NCBI GenBank assembly: GCA_031261385.1
Contig: JAISJS010000332.1
Coordinates: forward strand, 1 to 15,444
DNA: 15,444 nt
Source: Treponema sp.
GTDB lineage: Bacteria; Spirochaetota; Spirochaetia; Treponematales; Breznakiellaceae
Direction: 5' to 3'
Part shown: positions 5,287 to 12,391 of the stretch, piece after piece
Layout: every line of letters starts with the position of its first letter
How positions within the stretch are numbered: position 1 is the stretch's first letter
Notes under the pieces: generated by a model
The model's input: only the letters and a program-made list of their open reading frames with translations
The model's database searches: none
What the model was told of the DNA's origin: nothing
Made by a program: the position numbers and the translations under genes

Positions 5287-7422
5287 TTATCTGAATTTTT
5301 CCCGCATTTTAGCGAAAAAGTCTTCGGCAGCATCGGTTTCATTTTCTTCTTCTTCCTCATACTGCTGAATAAGATGGGGTGGAATCTCGGTGAGGAAGGG
5401 TGAAGGGGCGCAGTCGACGGTGTTTTGCAGTTTGCGCCGCTTCAGGCAGCTGGTGATATAGAGTTTGTCACGGGCGCGGGTGATGGCCACATAAAAAAGC
5501 CTTCGTTCCTCTTCGATATTTCCGCCTGATTCATCATCTTCTTCGAGACTGCGGGCATGGGGAAGCAGCCCTTCCTCGGCGCCGGCAATAAAGACTATGG
5601 GAAACTCAAGTCCTTTGGAGGCGTGAATCGTCATCAGGTTTACCTTGCCGTTGTTGTCATCCTCCCCGTCGTCGCGGGTGATAAGGCTTACCCGGTTCAG
5701 GTAGGCAAAAAGACCGTTATCAAGGTTGTCGGGATCGCGCTCCCAGTGTTCTAGCATTTTGATAAGGTAATCGATGTTGCCGAATTTCCAGCGGGCAAGT
5801 TTTTCGTTTTTGCTGTTTTCCGCAACCAGATAACTCCAGTAGTCGATGCTGTCAACAAGGGAGCGGACTTTTTCGGAGAGGGACCAGCGGACACCGTTTG
5901 TACTTTTTCTTCCAAGAATTTCTTCCCGAAAAAATTCAATCTGATTCATAAAATCATCGATATCGGTAACACCTATGCGATCTTTGGACTGCCCTTTGTC
6001 CTGAAAGAGGGCGGTCTGCCCCTCTCCCGCAAGGCCGGCATAGCGGATGCGGCTCATCGCATCCCACAGGCTTGAATGGTTTTTTTTGGCAAGCTCCGAC
6101 AGATGCACTATGGTATTTTTCCCAATGCCGCGCCGGGGGGTATTGATGATCCGTAACAGGTTTACATCGTCATCATGATTTGCAATAAGGCGCAGGTAGG
6201 AGAGGATGTCCTTTATTTCCATACGCCCAAAAAAACTGGTGCCGCCGGAAACCCGGTAGGGGATATCTGCGGCCAGGAAAGCTTCCTCAATGTTCCGGGT
6301 AAGGGAATTGGTCCGCAGAAGAACGCCGAAGTCGTGGTACTTAAGGCCCTCCTGAATTTTCAAAGCCCGTATCCTGCCGGTAATAAAATCCGCCTCGTCA
6401 CTTTCGTTTTCCGGCTGAAAAAATTCGATGGGTTTCCCGCCGCCGTTGCCGGACCAGAGGGTTTTTTCCTTGCGGTTGGTATTGTTGGAGATAACCCCGT
6501 TTGCCGCTTCCAGTATCGTTGTGGTTGAACGGTAATTTTGTTCGAGTTTGATTTCTTCGGTGCCGGGAAAATCTTTTTCAAAGCGCATGAGGTTTTCGTA
6601 ATTGGCCCCGCGCCAGGAATAGATTGATTGATCGTCATCGCCTACGACGCAAATATTTGGCTTCCCCTGCGGGGAAGCCTTGGCAGAAATGTCTTCGTCA
6701 TTTCTGCATATACTTTTATCTGCTAATAATTTCATCAAATTATACTGGATAAGACTAGTGTCCTGAAATTCATCAACCATGATATACCGGTAACGATGGC
6801 GGTATTTTTCGAGGACATCAGTGTGCTTCTCAAAAAGTTCGATGGGCAGAACGAGGAGGTCATCAAAATCTACCGCGTTAAAGATCCGTAAGCCCTGCTG
6901 ATATTCCCGGTACACCGGCTCCCAGTGACTGTCGACAATGGCCCTTGCAGAATCATTGACATTGCCCCACTGATAGCGCCCAATTTTGATATTGGAAAAA
7001 AGCTGCCCCAGCACATACGGGTCTGCACCCTCCGAAGCCATGTGGCAGTCCCGGAGGCTTTCTTTAATCAGGGCAAGCCGGTCGCTTTCATCATACACCG
7101 AAAAATTTTTACGCAGGCCGGCAAGCTCAGCCTCGTCCCGCAAAACTTTTAGCCCGAATGCATGAAAGGTGCTGACGGTAAGACTTTGCAGTTTTTTTCC
7201 GGTAAGTTCCCGTACCCGGTCCCACATTTCCCGCGCAGCCTTGTTGGTAAAGGTCAGGGCCAAAATCGCCGACTGGGGAATTCCTTTTTCCAGCATGTGG
7301 GCGATACGGTACGTGATTACCCGCGTCTTGCCGGACCCCGCTCCCGCAATGATGAGGACCGGCCCCTCAAGGGTTTTTACCGCTTTAAGCTGGGGGCCGT
7401 TGAGTTCTGATGCGATATTCAA
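5287..7422 (-). CDS. uvrD: UvrD/PcrA-type 3'-5' DNA helicase with internal palindromic insert
   Basis: This is an SF1A helicase that unwinds DNA during repair and removes proteins from DNA. From TTG 7422 the product has 711 residues, normal for PcrA/UvrD/Rep. Motifs appear in order: GAGSGKT (27-33), TFTNKAAREM, STFHAFG, Walker B VDEFQDTS (216-223), GDDDQSIYSWRG (261-272), EQNYRS, MTIHASKGLEF and FYVAITRARDKLY. TTG 7422 gives MNIASELNGPQLKAV, the usual family N-terminus, and shares four bases (TTGA) with the Uma2 stop. The longer ATG at 7455 would overlap the upstream gene by 37 bases and adds residues unlike the family. Between LLAD and NICVVGDDDQ, where homologues have a few residues, there are about 20 extra (235-254), encoded by two adjacent perfect hairpins. 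All catalytic motifs remain. The C-terminal tail is acidic, and PcrA is the closer alternative name. Confidence 0.93.
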   Translation of the reverse strand: MNIASELNGPQLKAVKTLEGPVLIIAGAGSGKTRVITYRIAHMLEKGIPQSAILALTFTNKAAREMWDRVRELTGKKLQSLTVSTFHAFGLKVLRDEAELAGLRKNFSVYDESDRLALIKESLRDCHMASEGADPYVLGQLFSNIKIGRYQWGNVNDSARAIVDSHWEPVYREYQQGLRIFNAVDFDDLLVLPIELFEKHTDVLEKYRHRYRYIMVDEFQDTSLIQYNLMKLLADKSICRNDEDISAKASPQGKPNICVVGDDDQSIYSWRGANYENLMRFEKDFPGTEEIKLEQNYRSTTTILEAANGVISNNTNRKEKTLWSGNGGGKPIEFFQPENESDEADFITGRIRALKIQEGLKYHDFGVLLRTNSLTRNIEEAFLAADIPYRVSGGTSFFGRMEIKDILSYLRLIANHDDDVNLLRIINTPRRGIGKNTIVHLSELAKKNHSSLWDAMSRIRYAGLAGEGQTALFQDKGQSKDRIGVTDIDDFMNQIEFFREEILGRKSTNGVRWSLSEKVRSLVDSIDYWSYLVAENSKNEKLARWKFGNIDYLIKMLEHWERDPDNLDNGLFAYLNRVSLITRDDGEDDNNGKVNLMTIHASKGLEFPIVFIAGAEEGLLPHARSLEEDDESGGNIEEERRLFYVAITRARDKLYITSCLKRRKLQNTVDCAPSPFLTEIPPHLIQQYEEEEENETDAAEDFFAKMREKFR
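6659..6707. repeat. Two adjacent perfect hairpins inserted in frame inside the helicase gene
   Basis: Hairpin A spans 6659-6679: GGCTTCCCC, loop TGC, GGGGAAGCC, a perfect 9-base stem. Hairpin B spans 6683-6707: GCAGAAATG, loop TCTTCGT, CATTTCTGC, again a perfect 9-base stem. Three bases separate them. On the minus strand they encode CRNDEDISAKASPQGK plus flanking residues, exactly where UvrD-family proteins normally have only a short turn. The reading frame is kept, so the inserted length is a multiple of three, about 57-60 bases. No clear target-site duplication is visible. The arrangement recalls Rickettsia palindromic elements, which insert in frame into genes; no relationship is claimed. 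Confidence 0.85.
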
Positions 7423-7985
7423 GCGGAAAACACATCGGCGAGTTTGATAACACATCCCGGTAATACGGTATCCGGAGCGTCATCCGCTGCATCGTACACT
7501 GTGGTGATATATCTTCCTGAGTCCAGAATATGAATCTCCAGATATTTTTCTTCCGGGTCAACAACCCAATATTCCCGAACACCGGCCATACGGTACTTTT
7601 GAAACTTTGCTTTTTTGTCATGGGCTTTATTTGAGGGGGATAAAATCTCGATTACCAGATCCGGCGCGCCGTTACAGCTCCGATCATCAAGTTTTGAAGG
7701 GTCGCAGACCACCAAAATATCCGGCTCAACAACGGTGTTATCGCTTAAATCAGATTTGGGGAACAGCCTGACATCAAAAGGGGCAGAAAATACTTCACAG
7801 GTCTTGCCCTCCAAAAAGTTCGATAATCGGGTAAAAATCTTTCTGAAAATTCTCTGATGTTCTTTGGTTGGAGATGCCATCATATAGACTTCTCCGTCTA
7901 TAATTTCAGCCCGAACGGATTCATCCCATTCAAGAAAATCCGCATAGGTATAATACTCGTTATCGTCCGGTAAAACTGATGACAA
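7419..7985 (-). CDS. Uma2 family protein (DUF820, PD-(D/E)xK nuclease fold)
   Basis: This is a 188-residue protein of the Uma2/DUF820 family, predicted restriction-endonuclease-like proteins abundant in cyanobacteria and some spirochetes; their biological role is largely unknown. The family layout is clear: a YTYADFLEW helix, RAEIIDGEVYMMASPT (25-40), VVEPDILVV (85-93, acidic site E87/D89), GAPDLVIEILSPSN (106-119, with D109 and E113), a DKKAKFQKYRMAGVREYW block, then VVDP (141-144). The PD...ExL pattern fits an active-site core. Start TTG 7985 is chosen because GGGGGAGG lies 7 bases upstream, an unusually strong Shine-Dalgarno, and a promoter lies just before it. The stop overlaps the helicase start, so the two are probably translated together. 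A joint DNA-processing role is a guess; Uma2 genes often sit alone. Confidence 0.88.
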   Translation of the reverse strand: MSSVLPDDNEYYTYADFLEWDESVRAEIIDGEVYMMASPTKEHQRIFRKIFTRLSNFLEGKTCEVFSAPFDVRLFPKSDLSDNTVVEPDILVVCDPSKLDDRSCNGAPDLVIEILSPSNKAHDKKAKFQKYRMAGVREYWVVDPEEKYLEIHILDSGRYITTVYDAADDAPDTVLPGCVIKLADVFSA

Positions 7986-8014
7986 AACGGAACCTCCCCC
8001 GATTAACTAACTTA

Positions 8015-8043
8015 ATCATACTAAAAAAAGACCGGAAGGACAA
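8015..8043 (-). promoter_or_regulatory. Predicted sigma70 promoter for the Uma2-uvrD pair
   Basis: On the minus strand, TTGTCC (8043-8038), 17 bases, then TATGAT (8020-8015). The predicted +1 is near 8008, giving a leader of about 23 bases with the strong GGGGGAGG ribosome site. It overlaps the weak terminator-like hairpin at the end of rdgB. Confidence 0.5.
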
Positions 8044-8053
8044 GATTTACCGG
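8022..8053 (-). terminator. Weak intrinsic terminator after rdgB
   Basis: On the minus strand CCGGTAA and TTCCGG can pair (a CCGG stem plus two A-T pairs, with a bulge) and are followed by C and a run of seven T. The hairpin includes the rdgB stop codon. The stem is short, so termination may be partial and allow readthrough into the Uma2 gene. Confidence 0.3.
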
Positions 8054-8682
8054 CAAGTCAGTAACTGCCCAATCCGCATTGCTGCCTTGCCCCGGTGACT
8101 GATCAGGTTCTTTTCCTCTTCCGAAAGTTCCGCCACGGTACATTTTTTTTCTGGCAGCCAGAGTATCGGGTCATACCCAAAGCCCCCGGCGCCTTTTGCC
8201 TCATCAAGATTTTTGACAATTTCCCCCTCAAGAGTTTCCTGTACGATATAAAAACGATCTTCATTAAACATGAGTACCATGGCGCAGACAAAGCGGGCGC
8301 TCCGCAGGGGATTGTCCCCCAGCTCCTCAAGCAGCAGGACATTCCGTTCAGGAGCTTCAAGTTTTTTACTGCTGCCTCTTGGCTCACTGCGCCCCGCATA
8401 CCGGGCAGAATAAATCCCCGGCCGGCCGCCGAGGGCGTCTACGCAGAGGCCCGAATCATCGGCGATTACCGGTTCTGAAAAACCCTGTTTTTTTACCAGG
8501 GCATGAAGGGCGCGTGCTTTAATCAGGGCATTTTCGCAAAAAGTTGCGCCCGTTTCTTCCGGGTCAAAGACAAAGCCGCTATCGGCGGGGATTTTAATGC
8601 GGTGTCCGCAGAGTATCGGGCGAAGTACCGCTTCCAATTCAGCTTTTTTGTGGGCATTTCCCGTTGCAAACCATAGGGTCAT
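8047..8682 (-). CDS. rdgB: RdgB/HAM1 XTP/dITP pyrophosphatase
   Basis: This house-cleaning enzyme hydrolyses ITP, dITP and XTP to monophosphates, keeping deaminated purines out of DNA and RNA. The 211-residue protein has every family block: FATGNAHKKAEL (5-16) for substrate binding, ADDSGLCVDALGGRPGIYSARYAG (74-97) with catalytic and metal-binding D75/D76, GFGYDPI (167-173), and SHRGKA (195-200) at the C-terminus. The ATG at 8682 places MTLWFATGN directly at the first strand, as expected. No Shine-Dalgarno sequence precedes it, but a -10 box ends exactly 6 bases upstream, which suggests a leaderless mRNA. The gene is divergent from the chemoreceptor gene and followed by the Uma2-uvrD pair. 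Confidence 0.94.
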   Translation of the reverse strand: MTLWFATGNAHKKAELEAVLRPILCGHRIKIPADSGFVFDPEETGATFCENALIKARALHALVKKQGFSEPVIADDSGLCVDALGGRPGIYSARYAGRSEPRGSSKKLEAPERNVLLLEELGDNPLRSARFVCAMVLMFNEDRFYIVQETLEGEIVKNLDEAKGAGGFGYDPILWLPEKKCTVAELSEEEKNLISHRGKAAMRIGQLLTCR

Positions 8683-8688
8683 GAAAAC

Positions 8689-8717
8689 AGCATACTTGAT
8701 TGACGGGACTGACTCAA
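8689..8717 (-). promoter_or_regulatory. Predicted sigma70 promoter of rdgB (leaderless geometry)
   Basis: On the minus strand, TTGAGT (8717-8712), 17 bases, then TATGCT (8694-8689). Six bases (GTTTTC) separate the -10 box from the ATG at 8682, so the expected +1 is the A of the start codon. The boxes lie on the arms of the inverted repeat at 8692-8721. Confidence 0.4.
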
Positions 8718-8721
8718 GTAT
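8692..8721. promoter_or_regulatory. Inverted repeat over the rdgB promoter, possible operator
   Basis: ATACTTGA (8692-8699) and TCAAGTAT (8714-8721) are perfect 8-base inverted arms with a 14-base spacer. The arm centres are 22 bases apart, two helical turns, as expected for a dimeric regulator. One arm overlaps the rdgB -10 box and the other its -35 box; the right arm also touches the -35 box of the chemoreceptor promoter. Confidence 0.4.
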
Positions 8722-8749
8722 TTACTTTTTTTGCTGTAGTTTGTAAAAT
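8721..8749 (+). promoter_or_regulatory. Predicted promoter of the chemoreceptor gene
   Basis: TTTACT (8721-8726), 17 bases, then TAAAAT (8744-8749). The predicted +1 is near 8756, leaving an 18-base leader with the strong site GGGGGAG (8761-8767) before ATG 8774. An alternative TTGACG at 8700 pairs only with a poorer -10. No sigma28-type sequence was seen. Confidence 0.45.
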
Positions 8750-8773
8750 ATCAAAAAAAAGGGGGAGTTAAAA

Positions 8774-10537
8774 ATGTTGCGTAATATTTCCATTGGCATC
8801 CGTATTCTTGGGTTAAATATTATACTGCTTTTATTCATTTTGGCGTTGATAGGTACGGTTTATTTTACCGCCAATGAGGTAAAGGAGTCGGGGATAAACG
8901 ATGCCGTTGAAGTGATGCTTGAAGGGCAAAAAGAGAAAATAAAACTTGGCACGCAGACTATGGCCATTGCCCTGGGAAAGGCGCTTCTGGGGGTAACCGA
9001 CCGGACGGAACAGCATGACATCATCAAGTCATACATTCAGGATTACCGGTTCGAGGACGATCAATCCGGTTATTATTATACCTATATCGACACGGTTATT
9101 TTTATGCATCCGACTTTGCCGCAGCGGGAAGGGGATGATCTTGCCAATACCGCAGACGCAAACGGCGTGTATTATGTGCGGCTGCTCGATGAAAACGCAA
9201 AAAAGGGCGGCGGGTTTGTTTCATTTGTATTTCCCAAACCTCCTGCAATGGAGGTGGCGCCAAAACTCGCCTATGTGGAATATATTCCCGGTACGGACAT
9301 CTGGATTTCAACGGGTATCTATGTCGATAACATTGAAAAACACAAGGTCGAAATTGGGGAGCGCGAATCTGCGGCCCTGCAAAACCGCATGGTGCTGATC
9401 ATAGGCATACTTTTTGTCATGCTCATCGTAGTGATTGGTCCGCTGATTATTTTCACCCTTAAATCAATAACCGGACCTTTAAAGAATACGGTAAAAGCCG
9501 CTGAGGATCTGGCATCGGGGAATCTTACAATAAACCTTTCCGCATCCGGCAAGGATGAAATTTCGGTACTCGAAAAATCATTCCTCAAAATGGCACAGAA
9601 TTTGCAGGGTAATTTTCAGACGCTCAAGGTTCATGAAAACGAAGCCCTTTCCAAGGCGGAAGAGTCCCGCAAGGCCGCCGATAAAATCCGCAATATTGCC
9701 GCACAGGTTGAGAAAGCCGCCCACGAAGTGGAAAACACGGTCAGCAGCATTTCCCGCAGCGCCGACGGGGTAAAAACCGGGGGAGATACCCAAACCTCGC
9801 GGCTTGGCGAAATACTCCTGTCCATGGAGCAGCTCAGCGCGGGGGTTACTCAAATTACCGGCAGCGCAGAGTCGGCTGCAAAGCAGTCGGAAGACTCCAA
9901 CGCCAAAGTTGAAGAAGGGGTTTCCATGGCAAATGAGTCAGGCAAGGCCATGCGTGACCTCCATACCCTTACCGGTACCCTTACCGAAAATATCAACCGC
10001 CTTGGGGAACAGTCCAATACGATAGGCAGCATTATGAATGTGATCACCGACATAGCCGATCAGATCAACCTCCTTGCGATGAACGCCTCCATAGAGGCCG
10101 CTCATGCCGGAGAAGCGGGACGGGGCTTTGCCGTCGTCGCCGGCGAGGTCCGTAAACTTTCGGAAAAAACACGGGCCGCCGCCCGCGAGGTGGAAAGTTC
10201 AATTACCGAAATGCAGAAACTCACCAAAATCAATATCTCCGGCATGGATGAGGCGGTAACCTCAATAAGTCAGGTGACCTCCCTTTCCGGTAAAACGGCG
10301 GATTCCCTTACCGAGACGCAGACCATCGTCAAGGACGTGATGATAAAAGTCCAGTCTGTTGCGCAGGCAGTGCAGCAGCAATCCGCATCCAGCAAGGCCA
10401 TTACCACTCTGGTCACCGATGTCAGCGGCATCGCCGGTGAAAACAACCAATTGGTAACCCGTGTTGACGAGGAACTTAAAAAACTGCTCGGCAAATCCGC
10501 GGAATTAATGGAGCTGGTCTCAGAGTTGAAGAACTAG
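8774..10537 (+). CDS. Methyl-accepting chemotaxis protein with single Cache (sCache_2) sensor
   Basis: This inner-membrane chemoreceptor signals through CheA/CheW to the flagellar motor. The 587-residue layout is: membrane helix 1 (about 9-31); a periplasmic sensor (about 35-200); membrane helix 2 (206-229); HAMP (229-282); and a long cytoplasmic coiled coil with the signalling tip IADQINLLAMNASIEAAHAGEAGRGFAVVAGEVRKL (about 427-462, conserved in all MCPs). The sensor carries the sCache_2 pattern: SGYYYTYIDTVIFMHPTLPQREGDDL, DANGVYYVRLLDENAKKGGGFVSFVFPKP, then a YVEYIPGTDIWISTGIYVD block, a fold that usually binds small carboxylates or similar molecules. The ligand is not predictable here. 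There is no C-terminal CheR/CheB-binding pentapeptide. It has its own promoter and ends just before an inverted repeat, so it is probably monocistronic. Confidence 0.94.
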   Translation: MLRNISIGIRILGLNIILLLFILALIGTVYFTANEVKESGINDAVEVMLEGQKEKIKLGTQTMAIALGKALLGVTDRTEQHDIIKSYIQDYRFEDDQSGYYYTYIDTVIFMHPTLPQREGDDLANTADANGVYYVRLLDENAKKGGGFVSFVFPKPPAMEVAPKLAYVEYIPGTDIWISTGIYVDNIEKHKVEIGERESAALQNRMVLIIGILFVMLIVVIGPLIIFTLKSITGPLKNTVKAAEDLASGNLTINLSASGKDEISVLEKSFLKMAQNLQGNFQTLKVHENEALSKAEESRKAADKIRNIAAQVEKAAHEVENTVSSISRSADGVKTGGDTQTSRLGEILLSMEQLSAGVTQITGSAESAAKQSEDSNAKVEEGVSMANESGKAMRDLHTLTGTLTENINRLGEQSNTIGSIMNVITDIADQINLLAMNASIEAAHAGEAGRGFAVVAGEVRKLSEKTRAAAREVESSITEMQKLTKINISGMDEAVTSISQVTSLSGKTADSLTETQTIVKDVMIKVQSVAQAVQQQSASSKAITTLVTDVSGIAGENNQLVTRVDEELKKLLGKSAELMELVSELKN

Positions 10538-10543
10538 GAATTT

Positions 10544-10564
10544 TAACCGCGAAAGAAGAAGAAT
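10544..10564 (+). repeat. Half-copy of the AACCGC repeat, outer left
   Basis: TAACCGCGAAAGAAGAAGAAT lies 7 bases after the chemoreceptor stop and immediately before the full inverted repeat. It resembles the outer end of the family but has no matching right partner. Confidence 0.5.
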
Positions 10565-10568
10565 ATTT

Positions 10569-10665
10569 AACCGCAAAGTCGAATAAGTAAAAGAAGTAGA
10601 GGAAGGAAGCAGAAATCTATTATTTTATTCTTTTTTCCTTATTCTACTTCTTCGACTTTGCGGTT
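10569..10665. repeat. Intergenic inverted repeat, AACCGCAAAGTCGAA-type arms
   Basis: The left arm from 10569 reads AACCGCAAAGTCGAATAAGT and continues as GAAG/TAAG-like units. The reverse complement of the right arm, ending at 10665, starts AACCGCAAAGTCGAAGAAGT. The arms are about 35 bases with a T-rich centre. It lies between the convergent chemoreceptor and dehydrogenase genes, ending 4 bases before the dehydrogenase stop codon, so RNA from either side would fold into a long hairpin. The first 30 bases (10569-10598) are identical to the reverse complement of 13531-13560. Confidence 0.85.
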
Positions 10666-10668
10666 TTA

Positions 10669-12288
10669 TTATGAAGTATATTTCTTTAAAGTGGCCGCTA
10701 CGGCGCCGGGACCGGCGATCAGTTCTTCAAAATATTTTTCCACCTGGTTACCGAGACCCGCTTCGTAGAGGTTTACCGCGAAGATCCGTTCGTTGGAAAG
10801 GATCGGTTCCAGCACCGCGTGGAAGGGGCCTTTTTGCCCGAGCTTGATCGGGGAGAGGGCCTGGGACAGGGCATCAAAGTGGGGGTCGGGGCTTACATCG
10901 AAGTCTGCCCCTGCATCATCAACGCCCAATAAATACCGTATCCATGCGGCAAGGACCAGCGGGATACGTTTTAAGTCGGCAACGTTAAGGGCGCTGCTTG
11001 CCAAATATGCCTTGATCGTCTCACCAAAGCGGATTGGGATTTTAAGGGAACTGTCGGTGGCGATGCGCTGGGGGGTGTCGGGCATAAAGGGGTTGGGGAG
11101 CCGTATTTTCAGCACTTCGTCGATAAACTTTTTGGGGGAAAGGATAAGCGGATCAACGACGACCGGAAGACCTTCCTTATAGCCGATGATTTCAATGAGC
11201 TTTACCAGATTGGGATCTTTCATCTCATCGGAGATTTTTGTGTAGCCCAAAAGGCAGCCAAAAACGGCGAGGCTCGTGTGCAGGGGGTTCAGGCAGGTGC
11301 AGACCTTCATTTTTTCAACCTTGTCCACGGTTTCCCTGTCGGCAAAGAGGACCCCGGCTTTTTCGAGCGCAGGCCTGCCTGCGGGGAAACTGTCTTCGAT
11401 TACGAGGTATTGGGCTTCCTCGGCGTTGACAAAGGGGGCAATGTAGGTGTTCTTTGCGGTAATCTGCCCTTCGGTATCAGTAAAGCCCGCATTTTCAAGC
11501 ATCTTTTTAACTCCCTCGTCGGGGCGGGGGGTGATTTTGTCGATCATCGACCACGGGAAGGAAACTTTGGACTTGTCACGTATATAATCAAGAAAGCCCT
11601 TGTCGGCATACCCCTTTTCGGTCCATTTGATCGCGAAGGTCTCCACTGCGGCAAAGAGCTTGTCGCCGTTGTGGGAGCAGTTATCCATGCTGACCAATGC
11701 TAGCGGGAGACCGCCTGAGTCTTTTCCCTCGTTATAGCGCTCAAGAACCAGCGCGGTAAGGCGGCCTATGTATGATGCGGGAGCGCCGGGTCCGTTCCGG
11801 AAATCAATTGATACATCGGCCAAAGGTTCACCCCCCCGCCCGGTAAGGCTGTAGCCCTTTTCCGTGATGGTAAAACTTGCCATTTTAAGGCTTTTTGACC
11901 GGAATACCTTTTTAAGGGCGTCAAAATCTTCATATTTATCTATACGCAGGGCTTCCGCCACGCTGCCGATGATCCGTTTTTCGATGGTACCGTCGGCTTT
12001 TAAGGTAACCGCCATGGTCAGATTGTCGTAGGGCAAAAATACCCGGTCGATAATCTCACCGTCATAGCCCTCGGCGACGATAATGCCGGTTTTTTCGATC
12101 CCCCGCTCCAGCAGGGTTTGCAGCAGGGCCGCGGGAAATACCCGGAAGATGTTCCCTGCCCCAAAATGGACCCACTCAGGCGTCGCTTTGGTAGCGGCGA
12201 TCATGGCCTCCCGGTCAAAACCGGGTAATTCGACGCCGGCCTTTTCCCACTGGGCCTTATTTGACAATTCCCTGTTATTTAAACGCAT
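10669..12288 (-). CDS. Mannitol dehydrogenase / fructuronate reductase family NAD(P)-dependent oxidoreductase
   Basis: This is a long-chain polyol dehydrogenase of the MtlD/UxuB family, which interconverts a sugar alcohol or hexonate and the matching ketose or keturonate in the cytoplasm. The 539-residue product has an N-terminal nucleotide-binding part starting at VHFGAGNIFRVFPAALL (40-56). Its C-terminal catalytic part has the signature KVCTCLNPLHTSLAVFGCLLGY, with the family's lysine (K328), asparagine (N334) and histidine (H337). The CLNPLHT form and length favour the UxuB-like branch, so fructuronate reductase in hexuronate breakdown is possible, but no uxuA, uxaC or sugar transporter is nearby and the substrate is open. 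ATG 12288 is chosen over an upstream start at 12312 because AGAGG stands at the right distance and MRLNNREL begins the conserved region. No convincing promoter was found in 12289-12391 on this strand. Confidence 0.87.
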   Translation of the reverse strand: MRLNNRELSNKAQWEKAGVELPGFDREAMIAATKATPEWVHFGAGNIFRVFPAALLQTLLERGIEKTGIIVAEGYDGEIIDRVFLPYDNLTMAVTLKADGTIEKRIIGSVAEALRIDKYEDFDALKKVFRSKSLKMASFTITEKGYSLTGRGGEPLADVSIDFRNGPGAPASYIGRLTALVLERYNEGKDSGGLPLALVSMDNCSHNGDKLFAAVETFAIKWTEKGYADKGFLDYIRDKSKVSFPWSMIDKITPRPDEGVKKMLENAGFTDTEGQITAKNTYIAPFVNAEEAQYLVIEDSFPAGRPALEKAGVLFADRETVDKVEKMKVCTCLNPLHTSLAVFGCLLGYTKISDEMKDPNLVKLIEIIGYKEGLPVVVDPLILSPKKFIDEVLKIRLPNPFMPDTPQRIATDSSLKIPIRFGETIKAYLASSALNVADLKRIPLVLAAWIRYLLGVDDAGADFDVSPDPHFDALSQALSPIKLGQKGPFHAVLEPILSNERIFAVNLYEAGLGNQVEKYFEELIAGPGAVAATLKKYTS

Positions 12289-12356
12289 AGTAACCTCTTT
12301 TTTTTGCAGCATGTTAAAATGAAAACGTATCAGTTATGGCAGATTATTTCAATACA

Positions 12357-12385
12357 TAGACAACACTGCTTCAAAAGCCTAAAAT
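12357..12385 (+). promoter_or_regulatory. Predicted sigma70 promoter of the phosphoesterase gene (leaderless geometry)
   Basis: TAGACA (12357-12362), 17 bases, then TAAAAT (12380-12385); each box matches consensus at five of six positions. Six bases (TATCGA) separate the -10 box from GTG 12392, so the predicted +1 is the start codon itself. No Shine-Dalgarno sequence exists for either GTG 12392 or ATG 12416. Confidence 0.5.
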
Positions 12386-12391
12386 TATCGA

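Noticed and set aside
7419..8682. Novel defence system formed by Uma2, UvrD helicase and RdgB
   Set aside because: A nuclease fold next to a helicase is suggestive, but the helicase is the housekeeping UvrD/PcrA type and RdgB is a standard nucleotide-pool enzyme with its own promoter. There are no mobile-element or other defence genes around.
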